Shown piece after piece: positions 1 through 11,070 of a DNA stretch of 64,000 nucleotides. Both the position numbers and the translations under genes were made by a program. This DNA is from Dipetalonema caudispina. Its lineage: Eukaryota > Nematoda > Chromadorea > Rhabditida > Onchocercidae. A model generated the notes under the pieces. The model had not been told where the DNA came from. It made no database searches and saw only the letters and a program-made list of their open reading frames with translations. The stretch's first letter is position 1. Each line of letters begins with the position of its first letter. The stretch covers positions 23,603 through 87,602 of the forward strand of contig JABVXV010000270.1 of NCBI GenBank assembly GCA_013365325.1. Reading direction: 5' to 3'.

Positions 1-714
1 ATACTGCTAAATATTAAAATTGGAATAAAATTAAATTGTGTATATTGGAGTAAATTAAATTTTTTTTCGTAAAACCAAAAGTATGGAATGAAATTTTTGA
101 GCTAAATTATTTACAAAAAAAAAAAAATGAGTAACCTTCAGCCATTCCTTTCTTACTACAATAAGCAATAATTTGCTTCACAAACAATCTATCTCTTACT
201 ACAAAAATTTTTGAAATTATTTTTAGAAATTTCGAAAAATTTGAATGAAAAAAGCAACATTTATTCAGCCGGAAAATTACTAGGGACATAAATGTTAACA
301 GCTGACATTTTCGTTGAATATGTCATGTAGAAGTTTAAAATTTTTGAAAATTTTTGAACAAAATTGAAAAAAAGAAGAAAATGACAATGTTATTCATTAA
401 TATTAATTAATGTAATGCATTCAAAAAAAAAAAAAAAAAAACATTTACATAAGAATTATTGATCATTGCTTATTTTTGGTTTCAATAAATTAATTATAGA
501 ATGATTATAAAAATGTGAAACATAAATACGTTTACAATTGTTCTGTACTTAAAATCCAACATTTAAATATTAATTTCAATATAATTTCAATTCTGCATTT
601 CATCATTCAACTTTTTTTCATCAATACATTCCCTATATATCTTATTCATTTTACAACGGAGATGTTTATTTGTCTGTATTGGTTTATTTGAAATAAGTTA
701 AATTAGTGTATTTT

Positions 715-745
<31 letters not shown>

Positions 746-763
746 TAACTATTTAAATTTTAG

Positions 764-3700
764 TCTGAAACAAAAGAAGTTGAAATATTTGTGGTATTCG
801 TCTTCAGTTTCCATCCAAATTTTGTAACTGCTGATGATCGTTCGTTCGCGGTACATTGCATTTTTCAACAGCAATCCTTCAAGGTCGCAACCAAATTCAA
901 TTTCATAGCGTATGTTGATTTCAACATTTGCAAATTTTATTCTTCTAATTAGTGATAAGAAAAACGAAATGAAAACCTTTCATTATAATATACTTTTCTT
1001 TTGCATTATTTTTATTTCCTTCAGAAAGTAATTTATGATTTTTTTTTTTTTTTAAATTCCCTCACAAATATTTTATGATCGAATTATTTCTATTTCTTTT
1101 TTTTTTTTTTTATTATTATTAGAAGCATTTTATTAGCAATTGTAATTCAATTGCCACAAATGTAAACATAAAAGAAATAATAATGGAACGAAGTAGTAAA
1201 CATTTCCAAATCGTTAGTTTTTCTTTTCTTTTTTCAATAACAAATAAATTGGTTTAAATAGTAAAATAATATCGATTACATTAATAATTATTATCGTCAA
1301 ATCATTTGAAAAAATTTTAATTTTGTAAACATAAAAGTAAAGAATTATACAAACATATCAATCTGCTCTCAACAGAAAAAAAAAAAAAAAAAATGAAACA
1401 AAATCATTTAAATAAAAGATAATCTGAAAATTTAAGTTCTAAAGTATAGAACTTGATTCATTATAAAAAATAAAAAAATAGGTAAAACTATTTAAATAAA
1501 ATATAATTTGAAAATTTAAACAAAACACTTTTTTTTTTTTAAATTAATGACATTAATATTTTGCATAATACTTGTAGAGAAATGAGTACACGTGGTACAA
1601 TTAATGGATTAGCTGATATGCCAATTATGAATTTAACGGTTGTTCAGGGACGTGTACCGGATCCAAATATGGAACCAGCACGATTAGTTTCTGTTGGTGA
1701 TCCATTGATGTATATTTGGCATTTGAACTTTAAAGATGGTGAATTTTTTCATCAATAATTCTTATTACATAATTAAAGGATAGATTAAAAAAGTGAAATT
1801 ATAAAAAAAAAAAAAAAAAGATTATAATTTAGTAATAAAAAATGAGTGATGAAGTGAATTTAATATATTTTTAATATAATAAATACACTTCATCAGTCAT
1901 TTTTTATAATTTAATTGATTAATTTTGATCATATTTTTAATCGATTAATTTATAAATATACTATTGTCATAGGTATTTATGGTATATGGATAAAAGAATG
2001 TTCAGTGGAAGCAGAAGATGGTCGTAAGATGAAAATAATTGAAAATGGTTGTTCTTTGGATTCTGTGATCGTATCCAATGTACAGTATCCAGAAAATAAC
2101 CTTAAGGTACTATAACTAACGTATCAATACTCATTAATTACAAGAAGTTTAAAAATAAAAAAAAAAAGTTACCGATAAATTCATATAATTAAACATTTTG
2201 CAATTTCAAATTTCAGTCATATCTTAACCACATTTGTGATTAATTTCGATTATATTTTGTACCCAATCTCTATTAATTTTGATTATATTACTAATTAATT
2301 TAGAGTAAACTTTTAAAATTTTTTGGACATATTGTACAGATATGTTTGGGATTTCGGTAAAAAATTCAAATATGAAAATTTTATAAAGAGAAGCCATGGT
2401 TGATATATAGCTTCATTTTTGAAAAAAATTTAAAAGTATAGAAGGATAAAATTTTCAAGGACACATTTTTTGTCATTTATATTGTATCTTCAGACAAACT
2501 TGTTTTGAAAAAAGAAAGGAAAAAAGAGCGGTTGATAAACGAAAGAGAGGAAGGGAGAGAGAGAGAGAGAAAATGAATTTAAAATTTTGAACAAACTAAT
2601 TGAAATAATTTAATAAAATTAAAATTCATATTTCTTTTCTCCTTCTCCGTCATTTTCTTATAATAGCTGAGAAAAAAGCTGAATGAAAAATGAAATCTTT
2701 TTAAAATTTTCATTAATAAAATTTTTAAAAGATATATGAAAATTTATTGACTATCTTTTTAATTTGATGTAATATGAAATGAATTATTTTATTACTTTAA
2801 GGCATTTGCCGATGGATTAGCATTTAAATTTCCGGATGCTGATGAAGTATGGATATCATGTGCAGTTACTACATGTATACGAAAATTTGATCAATTTATT
2901 ATCACCAATAATACTGATTATGTATGCCCTAAACAACCGGTTAGTTTATTTATGTATTATTTCTAGTGATAATTTCATTATCATTATTTAAATTTTCACA
3001 TGAAATTATCTAAATTTCATTTAATCACCTATGAATATAAAATATATTTGATCAAAGAATTTAGCAAAATTTAATTTTCAGCAAAGTAAGGAAATTTCGT
3101 TTTCTTTAGCCCTCTATCTCACTTCCTTATTTTCATTTTCATTTATATCATATCTTTTTTTTTATTTACTTTAAACTATAAATATCCTTGTAGGTCTTTA
3201 ATCTTATAGTACATACACCATTTTAACTGCTTTTTTTCTATTATAAGTGAAAATTATATAGCAAATGTAGATATGTTAAATTTATTACATTGTTTATTAA
3301 TTTTTTACATCTTTTGTATTTTATTTTAGTATGAATATTTTGAATTAACATTATAGGATTGTTCCAAACGAATAAGACGATCAGTGGAAAAAGAAAAGAA
3401 TATTGAAATTTATTCAACGGATAATTTAGTATATCATAAGCTTCATGTCATTGATCGACCAATTCGTACTTTACCTTATCAAAGTATCTCTTTTTTTTTT
3501 GCATTTGATTTTTTTATACAAAAATTTTGAAGTATATTTATAGTATTCTAAGAATTTGAAATTAAACAAAATAAAACAAAAAGGAAGAAAATATAATCCG
3601 AAAATATATAATTGAAGTAGAAGGAAACAATCGAACATTTCACGACAACTTATCATTTAAATTGCACTCTTCAAACTTGCACTAACTAATATTTTATGAA

Positions 3701-3950
3701 ATGAACTCGAAATGGAAATTATTATTAAAATAATTGTTAATGATTCATTCCAAGCGGGACATGTATTGGAAATAAAACTGTTATAATTTCAGATGTAGAA
3801 CAGAAGACATTGAGGCTTTCTGATGGAATTTGTATTGATAAGAAATTTTTCGCTGGAATATTTGCCGCCTTAACAACGGCATATTTAGCCATGATAACGG
3901 TAGCCGGTGGTTTTGGCCTATCAATCTATCGATCTCAGCGTAAACAATGA
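764..3950 (+). CDS. ZP-domain cuticlin-like transmembrane protein (3' exons, 5' partial)
   Basis: Six exons join in frame: 764-909, 1578-1738, 1973-2106, 2802-2939, 3357-3483 and 3793-3950 (TGA at 3948-3950), giving 287 residues without an N-terminus. The first exon holds the ZP-family stretch SFHPNFVTADDRSFAVHC; later exons carry the conserved ZP cysteines (IKEC, NGC, ISCAVTTC, YVC). RIRR followed by SV in the fifth exon is a furin-type cleavage site, as in cuticlins and other ZP proteins. Next come a linker, a hydrophobic segment (FFAGIFAALTTAYLAMITV) and a short basic cytoplasmic tail. Family knowledge: such proteins are secreted, cleaved and polymerised into cuticle or apical matrix. I found no signal peptide or start exon in bases 1-763, so the 5' end is upstream or missed. 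Intron phases match at every junction. Which cuticlin paralogue this is cannot be told. Confidence 0.88.
1835..1907. repeat. 22-bp inverted repeat in the second visible ZP-gene intron
   Basis: Arms at 1835-1856 and 1886-1907 are reverse complements with one mismatch, separated by 29 AT-only bases. The arm core TGAGTGATGAAGTG is too complex to be chance AT-richness. It sits between ZP exons 1578-1738 and 1973-2106. It could be a small hairpin element or a remnant of a short inverted-repeat transposon; no flanking target duplication was established. Confidence 0.6.
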
Positions 3951-3996
3951 AATTTTAGCTTGACGATAGTATTTTTTTTTGTATATTGTAAGATAA

Positions 3997-4002
3997 AATA
4001 AA
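3997..4002 (+). terminator. poly(A) signal AATAAA of the ZP gene
   Basis: AATAAA lies 47 bases after the TGA of the ZP-domain gene, a normal distance for a nematode 3' UTR. It is the first canonical hexamer downstream of the stop. Confidence 0.6.
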
Positions 4003-4276
4003 CACATGAAAAGAGTCAAATTTTCACATAATACAAATGATGGGGATTCAGAATTAGTGCCTTGTGCTAAACTGATTTCAACGATTCGGTTTACTAATTT
4101 GTATCATACCGTTCTAAAATGATCGTTGAATGGTTATCAAACACTGTTAACAGCATTCAGCAATAAATGCAAATAAATTTGAAATTTTGCACTTCATTAC
4201 AACTTTGTTAATGCCTGCTGCAATCTTCAAAATATTTACTAAAATGCAAAATATAAGAGCAATCGGGAATTCTTAT

Positions 4277-5829
4277 TCATTTCTTTGTTTCTGGAACGAA
4301 ATACTTTTTGTCAATCCTTTGACAGAACTCAGTTAAATTTGAATATCGACGAAGACAATTCTTTAATTCCATATTTGGCAGTTCTGTAGTCAAAATGGTA
4401 TAAAAGTGACCGAATGCCAACGCATCTAATTCAGTTGGTGAATCGCCGAAGAAGTACCTTAGAAAATGAAAGTAAAAAAATGAAATGAAAATTGAAAGTG
4501 TTTTTGGAATTGACTAGAACAGTTTCGAATGTAAATTAGCAACAGCCATAAAATGCCCATGACTATCCCAGGTAGAAGGGTCACTCATGTCATAACTTCA
4601 AAAATCGATATGTTGAAATGCAAAATCATAATTCCTTCTCAGTTCTATATTAAAAAAAAAAAACCTAATGAAGAAAACTAACTCATTGTGGTCAAGTTTC
4701 GACGACATACTTTTGAAGCACCGATCCGCTAGATCCATTATGCATTCCTGTGATTTACTTTTCCAATCTAGAGCAGTCAAATAGTTGGCCACTTCACGTC
4801 GTTTCGTCAGTGGTAAGATAATATTTAACGGAAACAAATACACTGATCCGTATCGGTATTTCGTTACCTGAGAATAGTTCCTCTTGTCCATCCACGTCAT
4901 AAATATCTATAACCGAATAAATGGTGTAAAAATTTAGGAAGACATAAGTAAAAATCACAAGAAAAGTTTATATAAATTCCAGAAAGATCAAGCAGCGTAC
5001 ATTTATGGCAAAGCTTTAATAGCTTTGTTCAAAAGAAAGCGCACTTCTCACAAACAGAAATAAAACTTTCAGCACAACATGCCTGAAAACTACCTGAAAA
5101 TTGAGAACTGAATGGTACCTCAACATTTTTAAGAATGTCATCAAAAAGAGCCATATGCGCATGCATATCTCCTCGTTCTAAATCCGTCAAGCCGACTGAT
5201 AATTTTACATTCTGCAAAAAAAAATACATGTTTAGTCATGTATAGTAATTTAAATTATGATTTGGATTTAAAAATAAAAAATTTGAGAAAATTTCAAAGT
5301 ACATTATTTCAATATAAAAAAAAATTTGGATCAAAAAAAGAAAATATATGCAAAACTTCTACTTACGCGTTTCGCAAGGAAATCAACAACTGGCAGAAAT
5401 TCTGCTATCAAAAATGATTGCAATTTCAAGAAAGGCACTTTTCCAGTTGGTGACATAAATTCAGCATTGGGACGCTCTTCTAATCGAATTGGTAATTTTG
5501 CCATTCTTAGCAACGTTCGTACAGCCAAGCAATCAGCATACTACAGAGGATATAAAAATTTAATTGATCCATTTAATCGATTAGAATTAAGCACCATAAG
5601 TCAATCTATCAGTACTATGTTAAATTATATGAAAGACTGTGTTCTAATAATTATGATCAAGATTTTCATTTTACATTTAGCTTTAAAACTCGATGAAATC
5701 TTAACAAACTTCATAAAGAAGGGCCTGCATATGATACGGCGTGTACAGTACAGCATCATTCCAATCCACATCAACTTCAGATGACAAGCTATCAGCAACA
5801 AGATCAGTCATAAAATAACTTCCTGTCAT
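4277..5829 (-). CDS. mtx-2: Metaxin-2 (mitochondrial outer-membrane import/sorting factor)
   Basis: Five minus-strand exons, 5829-5710, 5540-5367, 5211-5119, 4906-4683 and 4457-4277, give 263 residues, the length I recall for vertebrate metaxin-2. Hallmarks are a GST-N-like segment with NAEFMSPTGKVPF (vertebrate NAEYMSPSGKVPF), RYGSVYLFPLN in the middle, and a C-terminal GST-C-like part with SPTELDALAFGHFYTILTT. Metaxins work with the SAM/TOM machinery at the outer membrane, in beta-barrel biogenesis and, in animals, motor-adaptor attachment. The upstream in-frame ATG at 5829 is chosen because an acceptor-like AG lies six bases before it; the ATG at 5811 would remove six residues. No C-terminal membrane anchor is seen, as in metaxin-2 rather than metaxin-1. 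It is the last of three tandem minus-strand genes, about 960 bp after the DDX51 gene. Confidence 0.93.
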
Positions 5830-5833
5830 CGTC

Positions 5834-5835
5834 CT
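5834..5835 (-). promoter_or_regulatory. Putative trans-splice acceptor of mtx-2
   Basis: On the minus strand AATATAG precedes the chosen ATG (5829) by five bases. No upstream coding exon was found, so the AG is a likely spliced-leader acceptor. Confidence 0.45.
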
Positions 5836-6786
5836 ATATTACGTTTTCCAAATCACCTACAAATTTTCAGAGAGATTTATGGATAACAAACTAATAGAAT
5901 CCTTATCATCAAAATCTGATACTTCCTCTCGTGAAATAAGTAGAAGCACTAGTCACTTTCAAATTTTCAATTTAGACTTTCAAATCGACCAGATAATCAC
6001 TTGTATAAGTTCTATTTTAAAAACACTAAAGCAGCTGCTAATGATTACTGACTGGATAAAATAGTAAATATGTAAAAGTAAACACAAAAAATTTGAAGTA
6101 AGACTACAAAGGGAACTTATGGATGAGATTCCCTGCCTTCTTAGTGCGACATTCAGTTACAGTTACCACTTAGTGAAGAATAATTCCGGATGTTACACTT
6201 CATTCCAGATGTCAGTAAATTCCGGTCTGTTGGGGAATTTCCATTTTGCCACAGTCACAATAAGCAAAACTTTCTTGCATAACGGACTTAAGTAATGTGA
6301 ATCTGCGCAATCAACAGGTACTGTGTTGTCAATTTAATGCTACTCACTGGAAGTAATTTATTGAAGAACGAAAACAACAATAATAATTGAGCACGTTTAT
6401 AAATTTGAAATTTAAAGCTCTGAAGAAAATTATGGAACTATAACATTAATTTCATGATTTCGCAATTTTTTTCCGTCTGTTTTTGAAACTTCCATTCTTC
6501 CTGATGCTTCCCTGAAGAAATTATTAAATAAATTCAAACCGATTACATATGATCAACAAATCATTAAATATGAAAGCAGGTGTTATACAACTCCCTGGCC
6601 AGAACAGAAGTGTGCTTTAGATAAAATATGCGCACTGTTTTACTTTGTAGTGACGCTTGTGAATTATAAATCAGAGAATAGAAACGGTTTCCTATTACTT
6701 CCCATCGTATGAATAAATCAATTTCCTGATCAGCCTTAAGAACAAGGCAGAAAAGCAAAAACTATCACTTAATATCCTTCAGCATC
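5836..6786. other. Gap between the DDX51 and mtx-2 genes
   Basis: About 950 bp with no coding exon that I can support. Short open frames on both strands have no family resemblance and no fitting splice signals. If the three minus-strand genes form an operon, this is its second, longer intercistronic region; if not, it contains the mtx-2 promoter. Confidence 0.6.
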
Positions 6787-9700
6787 TTAGATTTTGCTTT
6801 GTAACTGAAAAATTACCTTTTGTGTATTTTGTAAAGCTTCTTTAAGCTTTGTTAATGCTTGTCCATATAGTTCTTCTGTTTCAGCATCTTTCACACCTTC
6901 GAAACTCCTTGCTTTAACCTTTCCGGTGAAAGAAATTTTTTGGAGAGTAGTTTGGAAATCTTTTTTCTGAAAATGCAAAGAAAAGTAGCTCAAACTTAAA
7001 AGAGGAGAGATGAACACTGAAGAAGTATAAAAAACAAGTAGATAAAAGCAAAAATGCCCACTTCTTTAGCTGTAATGAGGAAGACAGCTCTCCCCTTCTT
7101 GCCACATCTCGCTGTTCGTCCCACTCGATGAACAAGTAATCTTTCATTAAGTGGTTTATCATAATTAATTACGACGTCGATATCCTCAACGTCAATTCCA
7201 CGAGACAAGACATCACTTGAAATAAGCACTCTTGTCGTCCCTTTCCTGAATCTGAAATAATTTTTCAAATAAAGAAAAAATCGACTAAACTTTTCAATGC
7301 CATTGAAAAAGACCGGTGTTACCAGTTGAATAAGAAAATCATATAAAAAGTGGAAACAACATAAATTTGTCTTTGCTCAAAACCGCATGATATCGAAGAT
7401 GACAGCAAATTTCATGTTTTGCCGACATTCGAGAAAAAAAGTTCGATACATTCAGCAAACCAAATATTGTACCTTGCTAACACTTTCTGTCGCCGATTAC
7501 CGAAAAGATTTGATGAGAGTTCTTCGACTTGATATTTCCCAACGCTCAGCATTTTCAGTAGTATTGAAAGTCGATAACTAGCCATTCTGAAAAGTGAAAA
7601 GGATATCAAAACTTGCATCGAGTATCGAAACCTCAAAACCATTTCTGAGAAGTCGTTTTACAAATAAACTTTTATTAATTAATGAATTTTTAGTGGATTA
7701 CAGAAAAGTACACTCTTGAAGTTTTGTGCTCACATAAGGCATTAAATTGTGATACAGCACTTACTTGCTGTTAACGAATATTAGAATTTTTTTCCAAGAT
7801 TGTCGTCCTTCGATTCGTTCATATGTTGCAAGTGGTTTAAATTTTGTGTCACAAACAATGTATTCAATTTTTAATGAGGCTGGGATGATAACACCATTTA
7901 AATTTGACTCATTAGTTACGACGACATCATCTTTCACTGCTCTGCAAAGGAAATGTTTCTCAATAATGAAGAAGTAATAAATTGGAAATTTAGGAAATGT
8001 AGTGAAGTAAAGATTGAAAAAAGACAGATGAGCAAGTCACATCATTTTTTACCGGTTTATAGTAGAATAAAAGAACGAAAGCTGACTATTATTTGATTGG
8101 TAGTATAAAAATCCATACTTCAATAGGCGCGGATGTCGGAGGCGCCATTCATGGAGATCTTCAACATCCAAAGATAAGGTGGCAGAAAGCAATATCTTTT
8201 GTAAAAAACTTGCGTTATAAAGATCATCAATTGTAACACAATTATGATTGTCTGAAATAACTCGAGAAGTGAAAGTTATGACATAGGCTATTAAATGATA
8301 ATAATATTTAAATGGATTTCTGTTTGGTACAAAATAAGATATATAAATCATTTCTCCCAATTTCTTATACTTGCCGTGTTTTGATGGCATTTTTGATAAT
8401 TTCCCTTCAAAGAGCGTTATCTCCACAGAAGTTTAGGAATACTCGGTACTAACCAAATTTTCAAAAGTAACTGCTCAACAAAAATCAGGCTCTTAAGAAT
8501 AGAAATTTCGCAAATCAAAAAGATTATCATTGGAGATTTGATATTATCTATATTAGAGACAAAATTATTCATCAGTTATGAAATTCTGTCACTACTCTTT
8601 CAAAAACTATCACCAATAGCGTCATCATTTTATAAAAAGATGGTACAAATTCTCATGAATCTTTGAACAACTCTCTATCTTCCTGTTTGTAAAAAAAAAA
8701 CCCCCTGCTACTGATTAGTAAAATACTTCACTGTTATGTAAAGACAGTTATGCTGCTAAAGCGAATAAGTCATTTATATCCTGATTTCAGGGTGGCACTC
8801 ATAGCTTTACATAAAATAAGTAGTTACAATTTGCAACAGCTTCGAGATCGTTAAGCCATTCAATACGAGCTGTATGCGACATACGATCTGCTTCATCTAC
8901 TACCAAATATCTGAAAAAATGTCGAAAATTTCCGGAGAAATCTAATAATACACAATAATTGTGAACCTGCGTAAAATGACAGGTACTATATTATAAGCTT
9001 CATATTACTCACTAAGAACGATTTGTTAAACAAAGAAAACAGCAATAGATGACAATAATCAGACTTGAAATTCCGTTTCTTATATTATCAAACGTACAGA
9101 AATTCCAGGTAAACTCTTACATACTTCAACTGATTCCGATTCTTAGGAAAATCCAAATTAAGATTTCTGCAAATTATAAACCTTAAACGCGTAAAATCGA
9201 CAGGGAAATCTAGATCTGTTATGTGCTCCATCAAACGACCTGGCGTTGCTATCGCTATATTTGCGCTTTCTAACTGCTGTCTTTCAGCATTAAGGTCGTG
9301 ACTTCCACAAAGCGAAGCGATACGTACATTGAAAACGTTATATTTTTTGAACTCCTGAAAAGCGGATTGCTGTAACAACAGTACAGAAAACAATTATATA
9401 AACTTGACATAAACCTTTTTTGTTTAGCCGAACAGAAACCCTTATCACTTATCAGATACATACCTTTTCTATTTGATCCACAAGATTTTGTACTGGTGCC
9501 ACAATTAATGCAAAAAGACAATTCAACATCGTACATTCACGCAAAGCATTTAAAATTGGAATCACATAACACAATGTTTTACCACTGCCTGTTGGAGAAC
9601 TAATCACCAAATCTCTGAAAAAAAAATTATACAGTTAGCAATAATGAAACAATTCACAATTTGGAAACCACTAAATGAAGTCAGCTAAATCAAAAGGTTT

Positions 9701-10641
9701 CATCAAAAATCCGGAAATTTATATGCTTGTTACCAAAAATTACTGTTCAAAAGCAGAGGTAAGTAAATCTATGATCAGTATGTTTTAAGTCTTCCATATT
9801 CTCTCATCATGAAGCTAATAATCTTTTGACAAATTAGTGAAATTTAAAAATCTATGTTTCCTCCACTGGAAAAGCAACCATTAGTAATGGAAGAAGCGAA
9901 AAATAAGGTAAGTTTATCATTCATCGGCTATTATTTAATTGGAAATGATGAAGATCGAAAAATTATCAAGTGGATGTTTAGGCAATAGATGTAGAAGCTA
10001 CCAGAGAAGCTATCACTAACGTGTCGACAGTTGTAAGACATATATATATATTGGTTCTATTAATCATATGACCTTTCGTCATTTGATATATGTTTAATTC
10101 AAATTATAAAACCTTGGAGGAAAAATCGAACAAATGTTAGTTGCGGTTACGAGGTGTGGAAGAACTGCTCTCTGGACAGGATACCACTGTTTAAGATGTT
10201 CCTTGATACGATGTGCAAGCAAAGGATGCAAACCTTTGACAAAGTCAAGCTTTGCACAACTTTCTTCGTTAAGTTCTGATGCAAACGTTTCACTTCGTCC
10301 AATCCACGCTGGCACAACACTAGAAATAGCTCATCATAGTTAACTGATCATCGTTTCTGCTGTGTCTCTTTCTACTAAGATCATGTTAGTGTAGTTCTCT
10401 CTCGGCTACTACGAGAAGCACTACTAACTTCGAATTTTGTTCAAAATTCCGTATAAAATTACGTGACATATGACCTAATTTTAGTGGATGACTTGTTCAC
10501 TTACTGGATTTTCTTCAAATCAACGAAAGTGTCATGTCCCAATACTTTGTAGATATGCTCCTCTGGCTCTTCAGTTTCACTCATTTCATCATCTGAAACA
10601 CTTGTTCCCGGCCTTTCATCATCATTTCCGTCGAATCCCAT
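6787..10641 (-). CDS. DDX51: DEAD-box RNA helicase, DDX51/Dbp6 type
   Basis: Ten minus-strand exons (10641-10505, 10319-10113, 9614-9464, 9369-9182, 8910-8828, 8251-8119, 7941-7765, 7586-7473, 7251-7062, 6966-6787) join in frame to 519 residues. Visible motifs: PVQ region near 103; Walker A SPTGSGKT at 121-128; TPGR 207-210; DEAD 233-236; SAT 278-280; RGID 414-417; HRVGRTAR 438-445. Motif context (RYLVVDEADRM, WYPVQRAVLPHL) fits DDX51 and yeast Dbp6, nucleolar helicases needed for 60S ribosome assembly. The acidic N-terminus (DDERPGTSVSDDEMSETEEPEE) is shorter than in human DDX51. Motif Ia, normally PTREL/PTKEL, reads PVQNL at 155-159. An acceptor AG lies 13 bases before the ATG. It is close behind npp-1 on the same strand, suggesting an operon. 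Confidence 0.93.
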
Positions 10642-10654
10642 TCTAATTTTCGAA

Positions 10655-10656
10655 CT
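10655..10656 (-). promoter_or_regulatory. Putative trans-splice acceptor of the DDX51 gene
   Basis: TTTCAG on the minus strand 13 bases before the ATG, with no upstream coding exon. As a downstream operon gene it would be expected to receive a spliced leader here. Confidence 0.6.
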
Positions 10657-11070
10657 GAAAATACTTTCAATAGATTATATGTTATTTGTATCAAAATAGG
10701 TAACAATACATGCCGAATAAATTTTCTAGCCTACGGATCGTTTCCTTGCTCCCACAATACAAGAACTAGTAGCACAGCTATGATATTTATTTCTGCTAAA
10801 GATGAGCAAACGAATTAATCGACCAAATACTTTGAAAATTCCTCCCAAATTTGAAAAAAATTCTGGAAAGATATTGAATGAAAAATATTAGAGTGATGAG
10901 ATGAACATCCATATCAAAATATCACAATGTGAAATGCAAACGAAATATTAAGGAAATGTATCTTTATTTGTTGAATAGAACATTGTGTTAAGAAAAAAAT
11001 TGCGAAGCTAATACATCAATTCATCGAAATATGCGAAATGTTAACAACAGAATATGTTGAAAATTGGAAA
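10657..11070. other. npp-1/DDX51 intercistronic region with npp-1 poly(A) signal
   Basis: It runs from the npp-1 stop to the DDX51 acceptor. AATAAA lies on the minus strand at 10968-10963, about 103 bases past the npp-1 stop; roughly 300 bases then separate it from the DDX51 acceptor. No promoter-like feature or additional gene is seen. This spacing suits polycistronic transcription with 3'-end formation coupled to trans-splicing. Confidence 0.55.

Noticed and set aside
1..763. Search for the first exon and signal peptide of the ZP gene.
   Set aside because: Only AT-rich sequence and homopolymers; no open segment with signal-peptide features and correct phase was found.
5326..5784. A 152-codon plus-strand open frame.
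   Set aside because: It overlaps metaxin-2 exons in antisense; the minus-strand protein has clear family matches and splice sites.
6805..6816. GTAATTTTTCAG near the 3' end of the DDX51 gene looks like a complete intron with donor and acceptor.
   Set aside because: It is 12 bases long, far below any workable intron, and reading through it keeps the frame to the TAA.
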